64,000 nucleotides of DNA from HXMU1428-3 sp965215715 (GTDB lineage Bacteria; Pseudomonadota; Alphaproteobacteria; Rhizobiales; HXMU1428-3). Position 1 is the first letter of the stretch. Every line of letters begins with the position of its first letter. Position numbers and translations under genes: made by a program. Below the pieces are notes generated by a model. The model did no database searches. It saw only the letters and a program-made list of their open reading frames with translations, and was not told the origin of the DNA. Positions 34,076 through 43,116 of this stretch are shown piece after piece. The stretch is from assembly GCA_965215715.1 (NCBI GenBank), contig OZ244129.1:1922001-1986000 (forward strand), written 5' to 3'.

Positions 34076-35647
34076 TTAACGAGGTGCTGATTGAGCAATG
34101 TTTTGATCCGCTCTGGCCCCTGTTTTGGTGGTTTGGGCGCGATATGAAAGGCTTTCGGCCAAATGGGCGCGTTCCACAGTCGGGCTGCCTTCTAAATCTG
34201 CCAGCGTGCGGGCCACGCGCAAGGCTTTGTGAAAGCCGCGGGCCGATAAATTTAATTTCAAGGCGGCTTCTTTGAGTAGTTTTTTGCCCTCGCCGGTGGG
34301 CGCTGTAATGTCATTCAACACAGTTGGTGGACAGGTGGCGTTTAACACAAAGGGGTCACCTAACAGGTCTTTGTATCTTTGCGCTTGAATGGTGCGGGCC
34401 CCGATCACGCGTTCTCGAATGTCTTTGCTGGCCTCTGTGGGGCTTTCATCTAACAGATCAAGAGCTGTGACAGCGGGCACCTCGATTTGGATGTCTATGC
34501 GATCAAGCAGCGGCCCGGAAATGCGGGCTTGATAGCGCTGTGCGCAATTGGCCCCTTTGGCGCAGGCAAAGCCAGGCTCAAAAGCTTTGCCGCACCGGCA
34601 CGGGTTCATTGCACCAATGAGTTGGATTTTTGATGGGTAGGTGATGCGGTGATTGGCGCGGGCGATTGAAATTTCGCCTGTTTCCAGAGGTTGACGCAGA
34701 CTGTCCAGCACTTGGCCAGAAAATTCTGGCAATTCGTCTAGAAACAAGACCCCGTGATGGGCCAGAGCAACTTCACCCGGGCGCGGTTTTGAACCTCCGC
34801 CAACCAAAGCGGCCATGGTGGCAGAATGATGCGGGGCCCTGAACGGGCGCGCTTGGCTTAAGCTGCCAGACATCAGCTCACCGGCCAGGCTTTGGATCAT
34901 TGAGACTTCCAGCATTTCTTCTGATGAGAGGGGCGGCAAGATGCTGGGCAAGCGCGCGGCTAACATGGACTTTCCTGCCCCTGGTGGGCCAACCATTATT
35001 AGATTGTGCCCGCCAGCTGCTGCCACCTCAAGGGCCCGTTTGGCGCCTTCTTGCCCCTTGATATCAGCGATGTCTGCTTGATTGTCTTGGGGCTTGGCCA
35101 GTGATGAAATTTGTGGTTTTGGCGATGATAAAAACTGTGAGCCTTTTAAATGATTGACCAATTCCAGCAAATGAGTGGGGGCCAATATTTCCATTTCATC
35201 GCTGGCCCAAGCCGCCTCTGATCCGCACGCTTGGGGACAGATGAGGCCTAAGCCTTGCCGATTAGCGCTGATGGCGGCCGGTAAGGCGCCAACAACAGGG
35301 CTTATGCTGGCGTCAAGAGCCAGTTCGCCAATGGCCAAATAGGTTTCCAGTTTGTCGCAAGTGATGGCGCCGGTTGCCGCCATTAATCCAAGGGCGATGG
35401 GCAGGTCATAATGGCTACCAATTTTGGGCAGGTCAGCGGGTGACAAATTGACGGTGATGCGTTTGGGGGGAAGCCCTAACCCCAGCGCATTTAAGGCAGC
35501 GCGCACACGTTCGCGGCTTTCTGCAACAGCTTTGTCTGGCAGGCCAACAATGTTAAAGGCAGGCAAGCCTGAGGCAACCTGAACCTGCACGGTGATCAAT
35601 TTGGCCTCTACCCCTAGGAATGCAACGGTTTTGATTTGTGCATACAT
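34076..35647 (-). CDS. comM: YifB/ComM family magnesium-chelatase-like AAA ATPase
   Basis: The 523-residue protein has an N-terminal Lon-like ribosomal-S5-fold region (VQVQVASGLPAFNIVGLPDK, then RVRAALNALG). The AAA module carries Walker A MVGPPGAGKSMLAARLPSIL and FLDELPEFSGQVLDSLRQPL, and there is a zinc-like CRCG...CAKGANCAQRY segment and a C-terminal helical lid. ComM homologues are hexameric helicases helping branch migration during natural transformation; whether this strain is transformable cannot be told. About 155 bp separate it from the kinase downstream. Confidence 0.93.
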   Translation of the reverse strand: MYAQIKTVAFLGVEAKLITVQVQVASGLPAFNIVGLPDKAVAESRERVRAALNALGLGLPPKRITVNLSPADLPKIGSHYDLPIALGLMAATGAITCDKLETYLAIGELALDASISPVVGALPAAISANRQGLGLICPQACGSEAAWASDEMEILAPTHLLELVNHLKGSQFLSSPKPQISSLAKPQDNQADIADIKGQEGAKRALEVAAAGGHNLIMVGPPGAGKSMLAARLPSILPPLSSEEMLEVSMIQSLAGELMSGSLSQARPFRAPHHSATMAALVGGGSKPRPGEVALAHHGVLFLDELPEFSGQVLDSLRQPLETGEISIARANHRITYPSKIQLIGAMNPCRCGKAFEPGFACAKGANCAQRYQARISGPLLDRIDIQIEVPAVTALDLLDESPTEASKDIRERVIGARTIQAQRYKDLLGDPFVLNATCPPTVLNDITAPTGEGKKLLKEAALKLNLSARGFHKALRVARTLADLEGSPTVERAHLAESLSYRAQTTKTGARADQNIAQSAPR

Positions 35648-35675
35648 AGCCTTGCCCCTTTGTGTTGATGGCCGA

Positions 35676-36188
35676 TTAATAGTCCCAAGATTGATAAAGG
35701 TCTTTGCTCATTTTTAAATCTTGGAACAGCCAGACCATGCGATCTAAAAACCAACTTTTGCCGATGATCGTCATCAGCGTGCCAAAAATTGTGAACCAAG
35801 GATGGAGTACAAACAGTCCATAAAGCGCTAGGCTAAAACTTAAAGTCATTATGACATTTAGATATTTAATGGCTGTTAGGTGATGGGTGGGAATGTCTTG
35901 CTTGGGATGAGTGAGCCAGACGCGCTCGCCTAACACCGCGCGTGATGCCCAGTTTTTGGTTGATTTTGGTTTGGAGAAAATGCGTGGGTTGATCCATATC
36001 CAAACAATGACCGAAATGACCAATGGGATCGCATATACCCCAATCCAGCTTCTTGACCATATGGCCAATGCGAGCAGAGGAAGACCTGAATATCTTGTCC
36101 AGACACTCCAAGGGTTGGCATGGCGGGCCCATACCTCATCTGACATCTGGAACAAATTTTCAATGGTATGGGCAATTCCCATCATCAA
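35676..36188 (-). CDS. membrane protein, DUF6653-like
   Basis: The 170-residue protein has HANPWSVWTRYSGLPLLALA near the start, which I recall as the signature of family DUF6653, then three or four hydrophobic helices (SWIGVYAIPLVISVIVWIWI, VIMTLSFSLALYGLFV, HPWFTIFGTLMTII). A soluble loop after the second helix contains FSKPKSTKNWASRAVLGERV. No catalytic motif is visible and the function is unknown. Three consecutive Met codons leave the start ambiguous by two residues. Confidence 0.7.
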   Translation of the reverse strand: MMMGIAHTIENLFQMSDEVWARHANPWSVWTRYSGLPLLALAIWSRSWIGVYAIPLVISVIVWIWINPRIFSKPKSTKNWASRAVLGERVWLTHPKQDIPTHHLTAIKYLNVIMTLSFSLALYGLFVLHPWFTIFGTLMTIIGKSWFLDRMVWLFQDLKMSKDLYQSWDY

Positions 36189-36279
36189 TGTCCTTGGCTG
36201 TGTATTTTTGACGACCCTTTAATGAAGTCAATCTATCAGAAATACTTTAGAACAGCAAGAACAAAACAGGAACTCTTGT

Positions 36280-36960
36280 TTATAACCGACCCCGATAGCG
36301 ATAATGGCCAGTTATTTTAAAGCTCATAAGGTCATCATCAAGTTTCGGACCAAGGCCTATATTGTGAACGATCATATAGTTGCCTGAGACACCTCGTTTA
36401 TCAGATACGATGGCAATATGATCTTTGGAAAAGAATGATTCTGGAATGTAATAGGTCACCAGATCACCTGGTTTATAATCTTGAGGATTTTGACTGACAG
36501 GCAACTGTGCACCGACTCGTTTGAGAAATTTCCGCAACTCTCTAACGCGGCGATGGGTGATGTTTTTATCGCCGCCCATTTTTTGGTGCACCTCTTTTTG
36601 CAAATCAATGCCCACTTGCCGGTAGGCACGGATGACCACATCAGTACAAACACCAAAGTGGGCCGGTACGTCCCCATTGGGATAGGGAATGGCAAAATAT
36701 TTGGGATTGTAAACGACGATATGTTTGGTGCGCTCAAGAGCGGCTTTGGCAAGGCGTTGATAAAAATCCATTTCTGGTGGGGCTTGTTCTTGCTGTTCTT
36801 GTTCTTGTTTTTGGGCTTGAAGGGGGGCCCGCTGAGAACCTGTAATGAAAACAAGCGCCATAATCAATAAAACGAGTACATAGTGCGGCAAGTGGGTTTT
36901 CTGCACAGGCTTATTATTGGTTTTCAATTGACTTTGTTTCAAAGTGGTGGTGCCCTTCAT
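36280..36960 (-). CDS. exported DUF1287 protein (NlpC/P60-like fold)
   Basis: A helix (YVLVLLIMALVFITGSQ) acts as signal or anchor, followed by a Gln/Glu-rich spacer. DUF1287 then spans residues 65-226, with YFAIPYPNGDVPAHFGVCTD, VVIRAYRQVGIDLQ, and DHIAIVSDK. The Cys in GVCTDV and the His in KDHIAIV could form a papain-like pair as in NlpC/P60 proteins. A role in cell-wall or envelope hydrolysis is plausible but not established for this family. The length is 226 residues. Confidence 0.85.
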   Translation of the reverse strand: MKGTTTLKQSQLKTNNKPVQKTHLPHYVLVLLIMALVFITGSQRAPLQAQKQEQEQQEQAPPEMDFYQRLAKAALERTKHIVVYNPKYFAIPYPNGDVPAHFGVCTDVVIRAYRQVGIDLQKEVHQKMGGDKNITHRRVRELRKFLKRVGAQLPVSQNPQDYKPGDLVTYYIPESFFSKDHIAIVSDKRGVSGNYMIVHNIGLGPKLDDDLMSFKITGHYRYRGRL

Positions 36961-37041
36961 TTTGCTAGCCTTTGTTATTTTCTCTTTTTATCCGCGTTTT
37001 AAAATAAAGGGAGATTTGGGCAAGGGTTTGACCCAAAATTG

Positions 37042-38397
37042 CTAGCCTGGTTGCTGGCTTTGTCTTTCCTGAAGAGGCTTTGCTTCTTCCTTTGCCAAAT
37101 ATTTTTCAAGCACGGCATACAGAACCTGACTATCAATCGGCTTGGCAACAATATCGTTAATGCCTGCTTCTTTATATTGTTTTACGTTCTCTGGGCTGGC
37201 ACTGGCAGAAAACGCGATTATGGGAATTTCTTTGAGATCTTGCTCTTGCCAAAACTTGTGTAGCTGCTTGGTGGTGACAACCCCATCAAGCACCGGCATC
37301 ATAATATCCATTAAGATTAAATCATATTTGTTTTGCTCAACCTCACTTAGCGCAACATAGCCATTATCGACACATTCAAACGATAACCCAAATTTGTCTA
37401 AATAGATTTTGATCAGCATTTGGTTGAGTTTATTGTCTTCAACAACCAGAACATGGCCCTTGAGGGCTGAAAAAGCGTCTAGTTTTTTTTCTGATGGTGC
37501 TTCTTGTTCGCCTACGTCTTCTGACACTGATTGCAGGCTCTCAACTTGCGTTTGTAAATTTGGCTCAGGTTCTGGTGCGGGCTCACTTTCTACTTGGGTG
37601 GCTTGACAGGTAAACTTTAGAACAAAGGTGCTGCCCGTGTTTGGCTCACTATGACAGGTCAATTCACCATTTAAACCTTTGGCAATTTGATTGGCGATCC
37701 ATAAACCAAGACCAGAGCCAGGGATCGCTTTTTCAACCACATTATTGGCTTGGACAAACGGTTCAAAAATTTGGTCTTGTTCAGCTTTGGTAATGCCGAT
37801 GCCTGTGTCTTTTATTTGGATTGAGATTGTCCATTCATCGTTTTGCAAATGTTGACCGGTGACGGATAATTCAATGGCGCCCTCATGAGTGTATTTTAGC
37901 GCATTATTCGCAAGGTTGTTTATAACTTGGCTTAAGCGATGAGGATCTGTGATGACCTTAGCTGGTAGATCAGGTGACATCTCAGCTTGAAATTTTAACC
38001 CTTTGGCTTGGGCTTGGGGGGCAATCGACACAGCCAGGGAGGATAGAAATGGAATGAGTTCAACTGATTTGGGGGCAAACTTTAAATGTTCTGTATCATG
38101 CTGGGCAAATGTCAGCATGTCTTGGGTCGCTCTGATCAAATTTTCAGCTGCAAAAGAAAGTGTGTTTACATAATGCGATTGGGTGTCATTCAGATCAGTA
38201 TTTTTTAACAGCTCTGACATGGCCATGATCGCCCCGATTGGCGTTTTAATTTCATGGCTGACCAAGGCTAGCAACTGTTGTTGGGTTTGTTGCTGGCTTT
38301 GCAATTGCTTTACTTGTTCTTGGAACTGGTGCTGTACTTGCTCAGAACCCGTGTTTTGATCTCGCTTAACGGGTTGAACGATGAGTTTTTGGGTCAT
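37042..38397 (-). CDS. cytosolic hybrid histidine kinase
   Basis: The 451-residue protein has no membrane helix. A Gln-rich coiled coil (residues 15-42) leads into HisKA (LVSHEIKTPIGAIMAMSELL), then an ATPase domain (NLANNALKYTHEGAI, DTGIGITKAEQDQIF, GSGLGLWIANQI), an acidic Pro/Glu linker, and a receiver (HVLVVEDNKLNQMLIKIYL, LILMDIMMPVLDGVVTT, NDIVAKPIDSQVLY). It lacks any sensor domain, so input probably comes through a partner protein. It is the second hybrid kinase within 7 kb; the two are not close duplicates. Confidence 0.9.
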   Translation of the reverse strand: MTQKLIVQPVKRDQNTGSEQVQHQFQEQVKQLQSQQQTQQQLLALVSHEIKTPIGAIMAMSELLKNTDLNDTQSHYVNTLSFAAENLIRATQDMLTFAQHDTEHLKFAPKSVELIPFLSSLAVSIAPQAQAKGLKFQAEMSPDLPAKVITDPHRLSQVINNLANNALKYTHEGAIELSVTGQHLQNDEWTISIQIKDTGIGITKAEQDQIFEPFVQANNVVEKAIPGSGLGLWIANQIAKGLNGELTCHSEPNTGSTFVLKFTCQATQVESEPAPEPEPNLQTQVESLQSVSEDVGEQEAPSEKKLDAFSALKGHVLVVEDNKLNQMLIKIYLDKFGLSFECVDNGYVALSEVEQNKYDLILMDIMMPVLDGVVTTKQLHKFWQEQDLKEIPIIAFSASASPENVKQYKEAGINDIVAKPIDSQVLYAVLEKYLAKEEAKPLQERQSQQPG

Positions 38398-38535
38398 ACC
38401 ACTTCACATAGCTTTCTTTAAAGTCATTACAACGTCGCTATGATCAACTGATTTTCTTTATTTTCAGCTAAAAACCTTGGGTTTTAATCTATTTTTTAAT
38501 TTGTTTACTCATGTTTTGTTTGCTCTTTTGGCTTT

Positions 38536-39474
38536 TTATATCAGCGCCATCAGCTCTTCTAATGAGTTAATACCTTTATTCGCGGCGTCTCTAATGGTTT
38601 TTGCGGTTAAGCCTTGTTTTCGAAGCTCGTAAAGGCTGGGGTGGGCTTGGGATTTGGATAATTTTTTTCCCTCCCACATGATCAAATCATGATGATGGTA
38701 GTAGGGGGGGGCAATCCCTAAATTCACTTGTAGAATGCGGTGAATGTCAGTTGCAGCTTGCAAATCCTTACCACGGCAAACGTGAGTGATGCCTTCAAGG
38801 TGATCATCGACAACAACGGATAAATGATAACTGGTGGGGATGTCTTTACGGGCAATGATGACATCGCCCCAACTTTCAAGATTTTCTATTTCTATTTGTT
38901 GCAAGGGCTGGGAGGGGGCCTGGGCCTGATAAGTTTGATAAGACAAACTTTCTTGTTGTTGCAATTGTTTTGCGCGTTCAATGGCACGATCGAGGTGAAG
39001 CCGGAATGCATAAGGCTCGCCCGCTTTTATTCTTTCTTGTGCCTTTTGGGGCTTTAATTCTTTATACAGCCCGGGGTATAACAAACCACCGTCAGGGTCT
39101 CTTGGCGGGTTAGATTTGTCTTGCCAATAGGTTTTTATGTCTCCTCTTGTGGCAAAACAGGGATAGAGCAGATCTGCTTGGCCCAGTTGACTTAAGGCGT
39201 TTTGATAGCTTTCTAAATGCTCTGACTGACGGCGGACCGGCTCGGGCCATTGTAAACCTAGCCAATGTAAATCGCGGTAAATGGCTATGATGTATTCTTT
39301 TTTAGAGCGGTGCTTATCTATATCTTCTATGCGCAAATGAAAGCTTCCGCTTAAGGCCTGCGCCACTTGGGCGGTTAAAAGGGCTGAATATGCATGCCCT
39401 AGATGTAAAAGCCCATTTGGACTTGGCGCAAACCTTAATTTGGCCTGTTTATTTGTATTTTGACCATAGATCAC
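38536..39474 (-). CDS. gluQ: tRNA glutamyl-Q(34) synthetase GluQRS
   Basis: GluQRS adds glutamate to queuosine in the anticodon of tRNA-Asp. The 312-residue protein has the class I HIGH-type motif FAPSPNGLLHLGHAYSAL and the KMSKS-type GKKLSKSQAHPSLYEL. It lacks the anticodon-binding domain of GltX, which separates it from glutamyl-tRNA synthetase. The zinc-site region reads YPCFATRGDI, where I would expect a second Cys in many homologues, so metal binding may be altered. It reads divergently from rpsT. Confidence 0.92.
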   Translation of the reverse strand: MIYGQNTNKQAKLRFAPSPNGLLHLGHAYSALLTAQVAQALSGSFHLRIEDIDKHRSKKEYIIAIYRDLHWLGLQWPEPVRRQSEHLESYQNALSQLGQADLLYPCFATRGDIKTYWQDKSNPPRDPDGGLLYPGLYKELKPQKAQERIKAGEPYAFRLHLDRAIERAKQLQQQESLSYQTYQAQAPSQPLQQIEIENLESWGDVIIARKDIPTSYHLSVVVDDHLEGITHVCRGKDLQAATDIHRILQVNLGIAPPYYHHHDLIMWEGKKLSKSQAHPSLYELRKQGLTAKTIRDAANKGINSLEELMALI

Positions 39475-39785
39475 CGACTTATTGACCTTTATTGTTTGTA
39501 ATGATACAAGGCGGACATGAGTTTTTGCTGCTCTTGGTTCCAGTGATGAATTGTGCTTGCATGTTTTCTTTGCACTTTAAGCCTTTTCACCTAACTTAGG
39601 GCAGTTTTGCTTTTAAAGCATAACATTTTAAGCTTTAGGCGCGGTTTTAAGCCTCTTCCACTTTCAATTTTTTAGGTGTTTATGGCACTATGGAGAGGTT
39701 TTTGCTAATTGATTTTCGCGCAATGGTTTAAAATCGATGCGAACCTATTTTCTAACACTGATTGACACAATAAGGATTTGCCCGC
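39475..39785. other. divergent gluQ-rpsT intergenic region
   Basis: These 311 bp should hold the promoters of gluQ and rpsT. AAGGA lies nine bases before the rpsT start. I see no convincing paired promoter hexamers, RNA structure or small gene. Confidence 0.5.
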
Positions 39786-40052
39786 ATGGCCAATACCAAA
39801 TCGGCAAAAAAAGCCATTCGTAAAATTGCTCGTAAAACGGCAGTGAATAAAAATCGACGCACTCGCATGCGTACCTTTATCCGCCAAGTGGAAGAGGCAA
39901 TCGCTGCGGGTGACCAACCACAAGCGCAAGCTGCTCTTGTGGCTGCTCAGCCTGAAATTATGCGCAGTGCCCAAAAAGGCATTTTGCATAAAAACAGTGC
40001 ATCTCGCAAAATTTCTCGCCTATCGGCGCGGGTGAAGGCGTTGAGCGCTTAA
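39786..40052 (+). CDS. rpsT: 30S ribosomal protein S20
   Basis: The 88-residue basic helical protein starts ANTKSAKKAIRKIARKTAVN and continues NRRTRMRTFIRQVEEAI, then HKNSASRKISRLSARVKAL, all conserved in S20, which binds 16S rRNA early in 30S assembly. rpsT beside dnaA is a common alphaproteobacterial arrangement. A terminator follows 45 bp after the stop. Confidence 0.97.
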   Translation: MANTKSAKKAIRKIARKTAVNKNRRTRMRTFIRQVEEAIAAGDQPQAQAALVAAQPEIMRSAQKGILHKNSASRKISRLSARVKALSA

Positions 40053-40097
40053 AAATTTTACGCTGATGCTTGTCATTTTCGCGTGTTGTATTTTTGA

Positions 40098-40127
40098 AAC
40101 AGCTGACTTTGATCAGCTGTTTTTTTT
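40098..40127 (+). terminator. rho-independent terminator of rpsT
   Basis: AACAGCTGA and TCAGCTGTT form a perfect 9-bp stem with a six-base loop, followed by TTTTTT. Confidence 0.93.
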
Positions 40128-40326
40128 GGCCTGATTGTATCAATTTAATGTTTAAATGAATCAAGCTTTTAACTGTTCTCTTCCCTTGAGAACACAGGGT
40201 TACTATCGGGCTGTTTGACCCAGCCTAAAAAAAAAATTGTGCCCTTTTGAATCTCTTTCTTGACAGGCCTTTTTTGCGACTAAATTTAACGAACCGAAAA
40301 AAAATTATTGAATCCCAATATGTTGG

Positions 40327-40341
40327 TTAACATATCCTTAA
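40327..40341. promoter_or_regulatory. CtrA-type binding site
   Basis: TTAACATATCCTTAA exactly matches TTAA-N7-TTAA, the full site of the alphaproteobacterial cell-cycle regulator CtrA. It is about 1.1 kb before dnaA and 275 bp after rpsT. A single such site may be chance in A/T-rich DNA. Confidence 0.45.
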
Positions 40342-40952
40342 TCGGAGCAGTTCAATGGTTAATATTTGAGAGACTTTCCTTATCCCTTTTAACGAATTTG
40401 TCGCGCCCATGCAGGGCTTGTCAGGTCAATAAGGCCTGTGTATAGTCTCTTCAAGAGCTGGGGGTTAACAACGCTTCGCTCTAAATATTCTTTAGATGAT
40501 TTTGCTAAAAATATAACGTTACCCTTTGATTTTAAGGTGTGTCAGTAACTGAGTTCAGCTACTGAGAGTTATTTTTTTGCTTAACACTCTTAAGAATTGT
40601 CATTTTTACTTAAAATGACTTGCTTTACTGGTTTTTTTACTCTCTTTCGAGGTAAGATAACTTGCTGCAATAAAAATAATACTTAAGTTGCGTTTGCAGG
40701 AGGAATTTGATTTGGGGCTTATTGGCTTGTTAGGAATGGATGAAAGCCAATAAGAAAGATGAAGAGGGAAAAGGGTTAATTTTTGGCACTTTTTTTGCCA
40801 ATTTGCTTGTCCTATTTCCTTTTATTCATTGTTGAAACTTTACATTTGCCTTGCCTTTATGCCTTTAGCAAAGGCTTTTCATGTGGTGATTGCAGGCAAA
40901 TCTGTTGTTTGAAAATAGCAGTCTGTTTTTCAAGCTTTTCTGCTTCTCATTG

Positions 40953-41006
40953 CTTTGGTGAAAATCGGGGCTTTGGTGGAAATCGGGGCTTTAGCGAAAA
41001 TCAGGG
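40953..41006 (+). repeat. three 18-bp tandem repeats
   Basis: The units CTTTGGTGAAAATCGGGG (40953-40970), CTTTGGTGGAAATCGGGG (40971-40988) and CTTTAGCGAAAATCAGGG (40989-41006) follow without gap, and a degraded fourth begins CTTGTGTGAAAAAT. The period is exactly 18 bp. Confidence 0.92.
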
Positions 41007-41432
41007 CTTGTGTGAAAAATGTTGGTTTTATCAGTGATATTTTAGATGTGCGGTCTTAAGGGGCAAAAGGGGCAAGTCTTGTAACCATAGCTCCTTTTAC
41101 AATCTAAACCTTTTCAAGTGATGCGTTAAGAAATGTTTTTGATTGGAGTCTTGTTGATGAGATCAAGATCTAATCTTTTTTTTAAAGGAGTTTGGATAAG
41201 TGCGGCAAAGCTAGTTTTAGCTGAAATGATTAATGATGAGCATCTGGTTTTAATAACAATAGTGGAATAGATGCATTTGAGTCCGGCCTGTGGCCTCACC
41301 TTACAACTATTAGTATTGCGGTTGGTTTTAGGGTGAAAGGTTGAGATTTAGTAATTGAGGGTATGGCGCTTTCTTTAAAGCTTGCCAAAACAATAATGAG
41401 CCGTAAAGGCTTTATTCGTCGGGGTGACTATC

Positions 41433-42881
41433 GTGAGCAAAGATAAGGAACAAATTTGGAGTCGAGTTGTGTCGCGGTTACGTGCAGAGCTGGGTGAGGA
41501 GATTTTTACAAGCTGGTTTGGAAGGGTGGAATTTGAAGGACTGGAAGATGGTGTTTTAAAGCTATCGGTTCCCACTAGATTTTTAAGAAAATGGCTGATT
41601 TCTCACTATTATGACCGGGTGCTGAATATTGCTAGCCAAGATTATAAGAAAATAGAAGAAGCTATAAATTCAGTTGTTTTTTCCGTACGCCAACCTATTG
41701 CCGTTAAAGATTCTGGTGAAGTTGGTGTTAGCACAAAATCACCTCCGCAAAAACGTGGCAGCGTTGGTGTGTCTGCATCAAGCGGTATTTTCAGTGATGG
41801 AGCGGATGAAAACTTTACTGAATATGAAGGGTTTCAAGGCTCTCCGCTTGACCGGCGGTTTACGTTTGAGAGCTTTGTTACTGGTGGTTCAAATAGGTTA
41901 GCGTTTGCAGCGGCAAAGCAAGTGGCCGAACAGTTGGGCCAGCAAAATATGCGCTTTAACCCGCTGTATGTTCATTCTTCCGTTGGGCTGGGAAAGACCC
42001 ATTTGCTGCATGCCATTGCCTGGGATGTCACCAAACGAAACCCTCAAGCGCGGGTTTTATATCTGACAGCTGAGCGGTTTATGTATAGCTTTATTGATGC
42101 GCTGCGCACACGTGATGCGTTGGCCTTTAAAGATAAGCTGCGCGGTATTGATATTTTGCTGATTGATGATATGGAATTTTTGCAAGGCAAAGCCACACAG
42201 CAAGAATTTGGACACACGCTGAATTCACTGATTGATAGCAACAAGCAGGTTATTGTGGCCTCTGACAGAGCGCCGACCCAATTGGAAAGCCTTGATGCGC
42301 GCATGCGCTCGCGCCTTGGTGGCGGTTTGGTTGTTGAAATTGAGCAGCTGGACTTTGACCTTCGGTTGCAGATTTTACGCCACCGCGTGGATGATAAAAT
42401 TGGAGAAGACCCCAAATTTGTGGTGCATGAGGAAGTGATCGGCTTTTTAGCAGAACGGTTGACAGAGAGTGGGCGTGAGCTGGATGGAGCTGTGAACCGG
42501 ATTTATGCCAATTCACAATTTACCAATGAGCCGATTACGCTTACCGCTGTTGAGCATATTATTCGTGATCTGATGTGCTCTAAAGAGCCACGCCGGATTA
42601 AAATTGACGACATTTTGCGGGTTATTTCACGCCATTACGGGGTGACACGCAGTGACATTTTGTCTGAGCGGCGCAACCGCTCTATTGTCTTGCCGCGGCA
42701 AGTGGGCATGTATTTGGCCAAGCGGCTAACGGCCCGCTCATTGCCTGAGATTGGCCGCCGGTTTGGCGGGAGAGATCACACAACGGTGTTGCATGCCATT
42801 CGCAAGATTGAGAAAGAATTGTCTGACAATCAGACATTGCGTGAAGATCTTGGGATATTAGAGCGCTTGCTCAAAGACTAA
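41433..42881 (+). CDS. dnaA: chromosomal replication initiator protein DnaA
   Basis: DnaA binds origin boxes and opens the duplex. The 482-residue protein has domain I (IWSRVVSRLRAELGEEIFTS, then WLISHYYDRVL), a variable linker (residues about 85-135), the AAA+ domain with Walker A SSVGLGKTHLLHAIAWDV and Walker B ILLIDDMEFLQGKATQQEF, and domain IV with GRRFGGRDHTTVLHAIRKIE. Two in-frame GTG codons are possible; the one at 41433 has GGGGTGA correctly upstream, while 41424 has none, so 41433 is used. A terminator follows. Confidence 0.97.
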   Translation: MSKDKEQIWSRVVSRLRAELGEEIFTSWFGRVEFEGLEDGVLKLSVPTRFLRKWLISHYYDRVLNIASQDYKKIEEAINSVVFSVRQPIAVKDSGEVGVSTKSPPQKRGSVGVSASSGIFSDGADENFTEYEGFQGSPLDRRFTFESFVTGGSNRLAFAAAKQVAEQLGQQNMRFNPLYVHSSVGLGKTHLLHAIAWDVTKRNPQARVLYLTAERFMYSFIDALRTRDALAFKDKLRGIDILLIDDMEFLQGKATQQEFGHTLNSLIDSNKQVIVASDRAPTQLESLDARMRSRLGGGLVVEIEQLDFDLRLQILRHRVDDKIGEDPKFVVHEEVIGFLAERLTESGRELDGAVNRIYANSQFTNEPITLTAVEHIIRDLMCSKEPRRIKIDDILRVISRHYGVTRSDILSERRNRSIVLPRQVGMYLAKRLTARSLPEIGRRFGGRDHTTVLHAIRKIEKELSDNQTLREDLGILERLLKD

Positions 42882-42904
42882 AATCGCCCCTCTTTTTCAA
42901 AAAA

Positions 42905-42929
42905 GGCCAGCATTTTGCTGGCCTTTTTT
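42905..42929 (+). terminator. rho-independent terminator of dnaA
   Basis: GGCCAGCA and TGCTGGCC form a perfect 8-bp stem with a three-base loop, extended by flanking A and T runs, and followed by TTTTTT. Confidence 0.94.
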
Positions 42930-43116
42930 GTTTAATTTCACTTTTATGCCTTTAAACGGGGAATATGGGGCTTAATGATGCGAAAAACTGTTGCAAATTG
43001 GGCCCATAACGGGTTCAATTGCGGTCCAAATTCGGTAGGATTCGGGTGGGTTATTCCTTATCTCTTCCTCACATTAAATCTAACTTTTTTAAGACGTTGA
43101 GCGGATCTTCATAGTT

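Larger units (their letters stand above)
40128..41432. other. 1.3-kb non-coding region upstream of dnaA
   Basis: This is the longest gene-free stretch of the window, A/T-rich and next to dnaA, so it is a natural place for dnaA control or an origin. It holds a CtrA-type site and three 18-bp tandem repeats (listed separately). I searched by eye for TTATCCACA boxes on both strands. I found none, only one relaxed match (TTTTTCACA as the reverse of 41011-41019) and one near match at 41193. The only long frame (40783-41037) is low-complexity and unlikely to be a gene. Confidence 0.6.

Noticed and set aside
40783..41037. 84-codon frame between rpsT and dnaA
   Set aside because: It starts with a non-ATG codon, is low-complexity, and its C-terminal six-residue repeat is just the translation of the 18-bp tandem repeats.
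40158..41283. Enrichment of GANTC (CcrM) sites before dnaA
   Set aside because: I counted about five in 1.3 kb (for example 40158, 40249, 40310, 41146, 41279), which is near the number expected by chance.
40128..43116. Chromosomal origin with DnaA boxes
   Set aside because: No cluster of TTATCCACA-like boxes was found by eye on either strand in the gaps beside dnaA; kept only as an open question.
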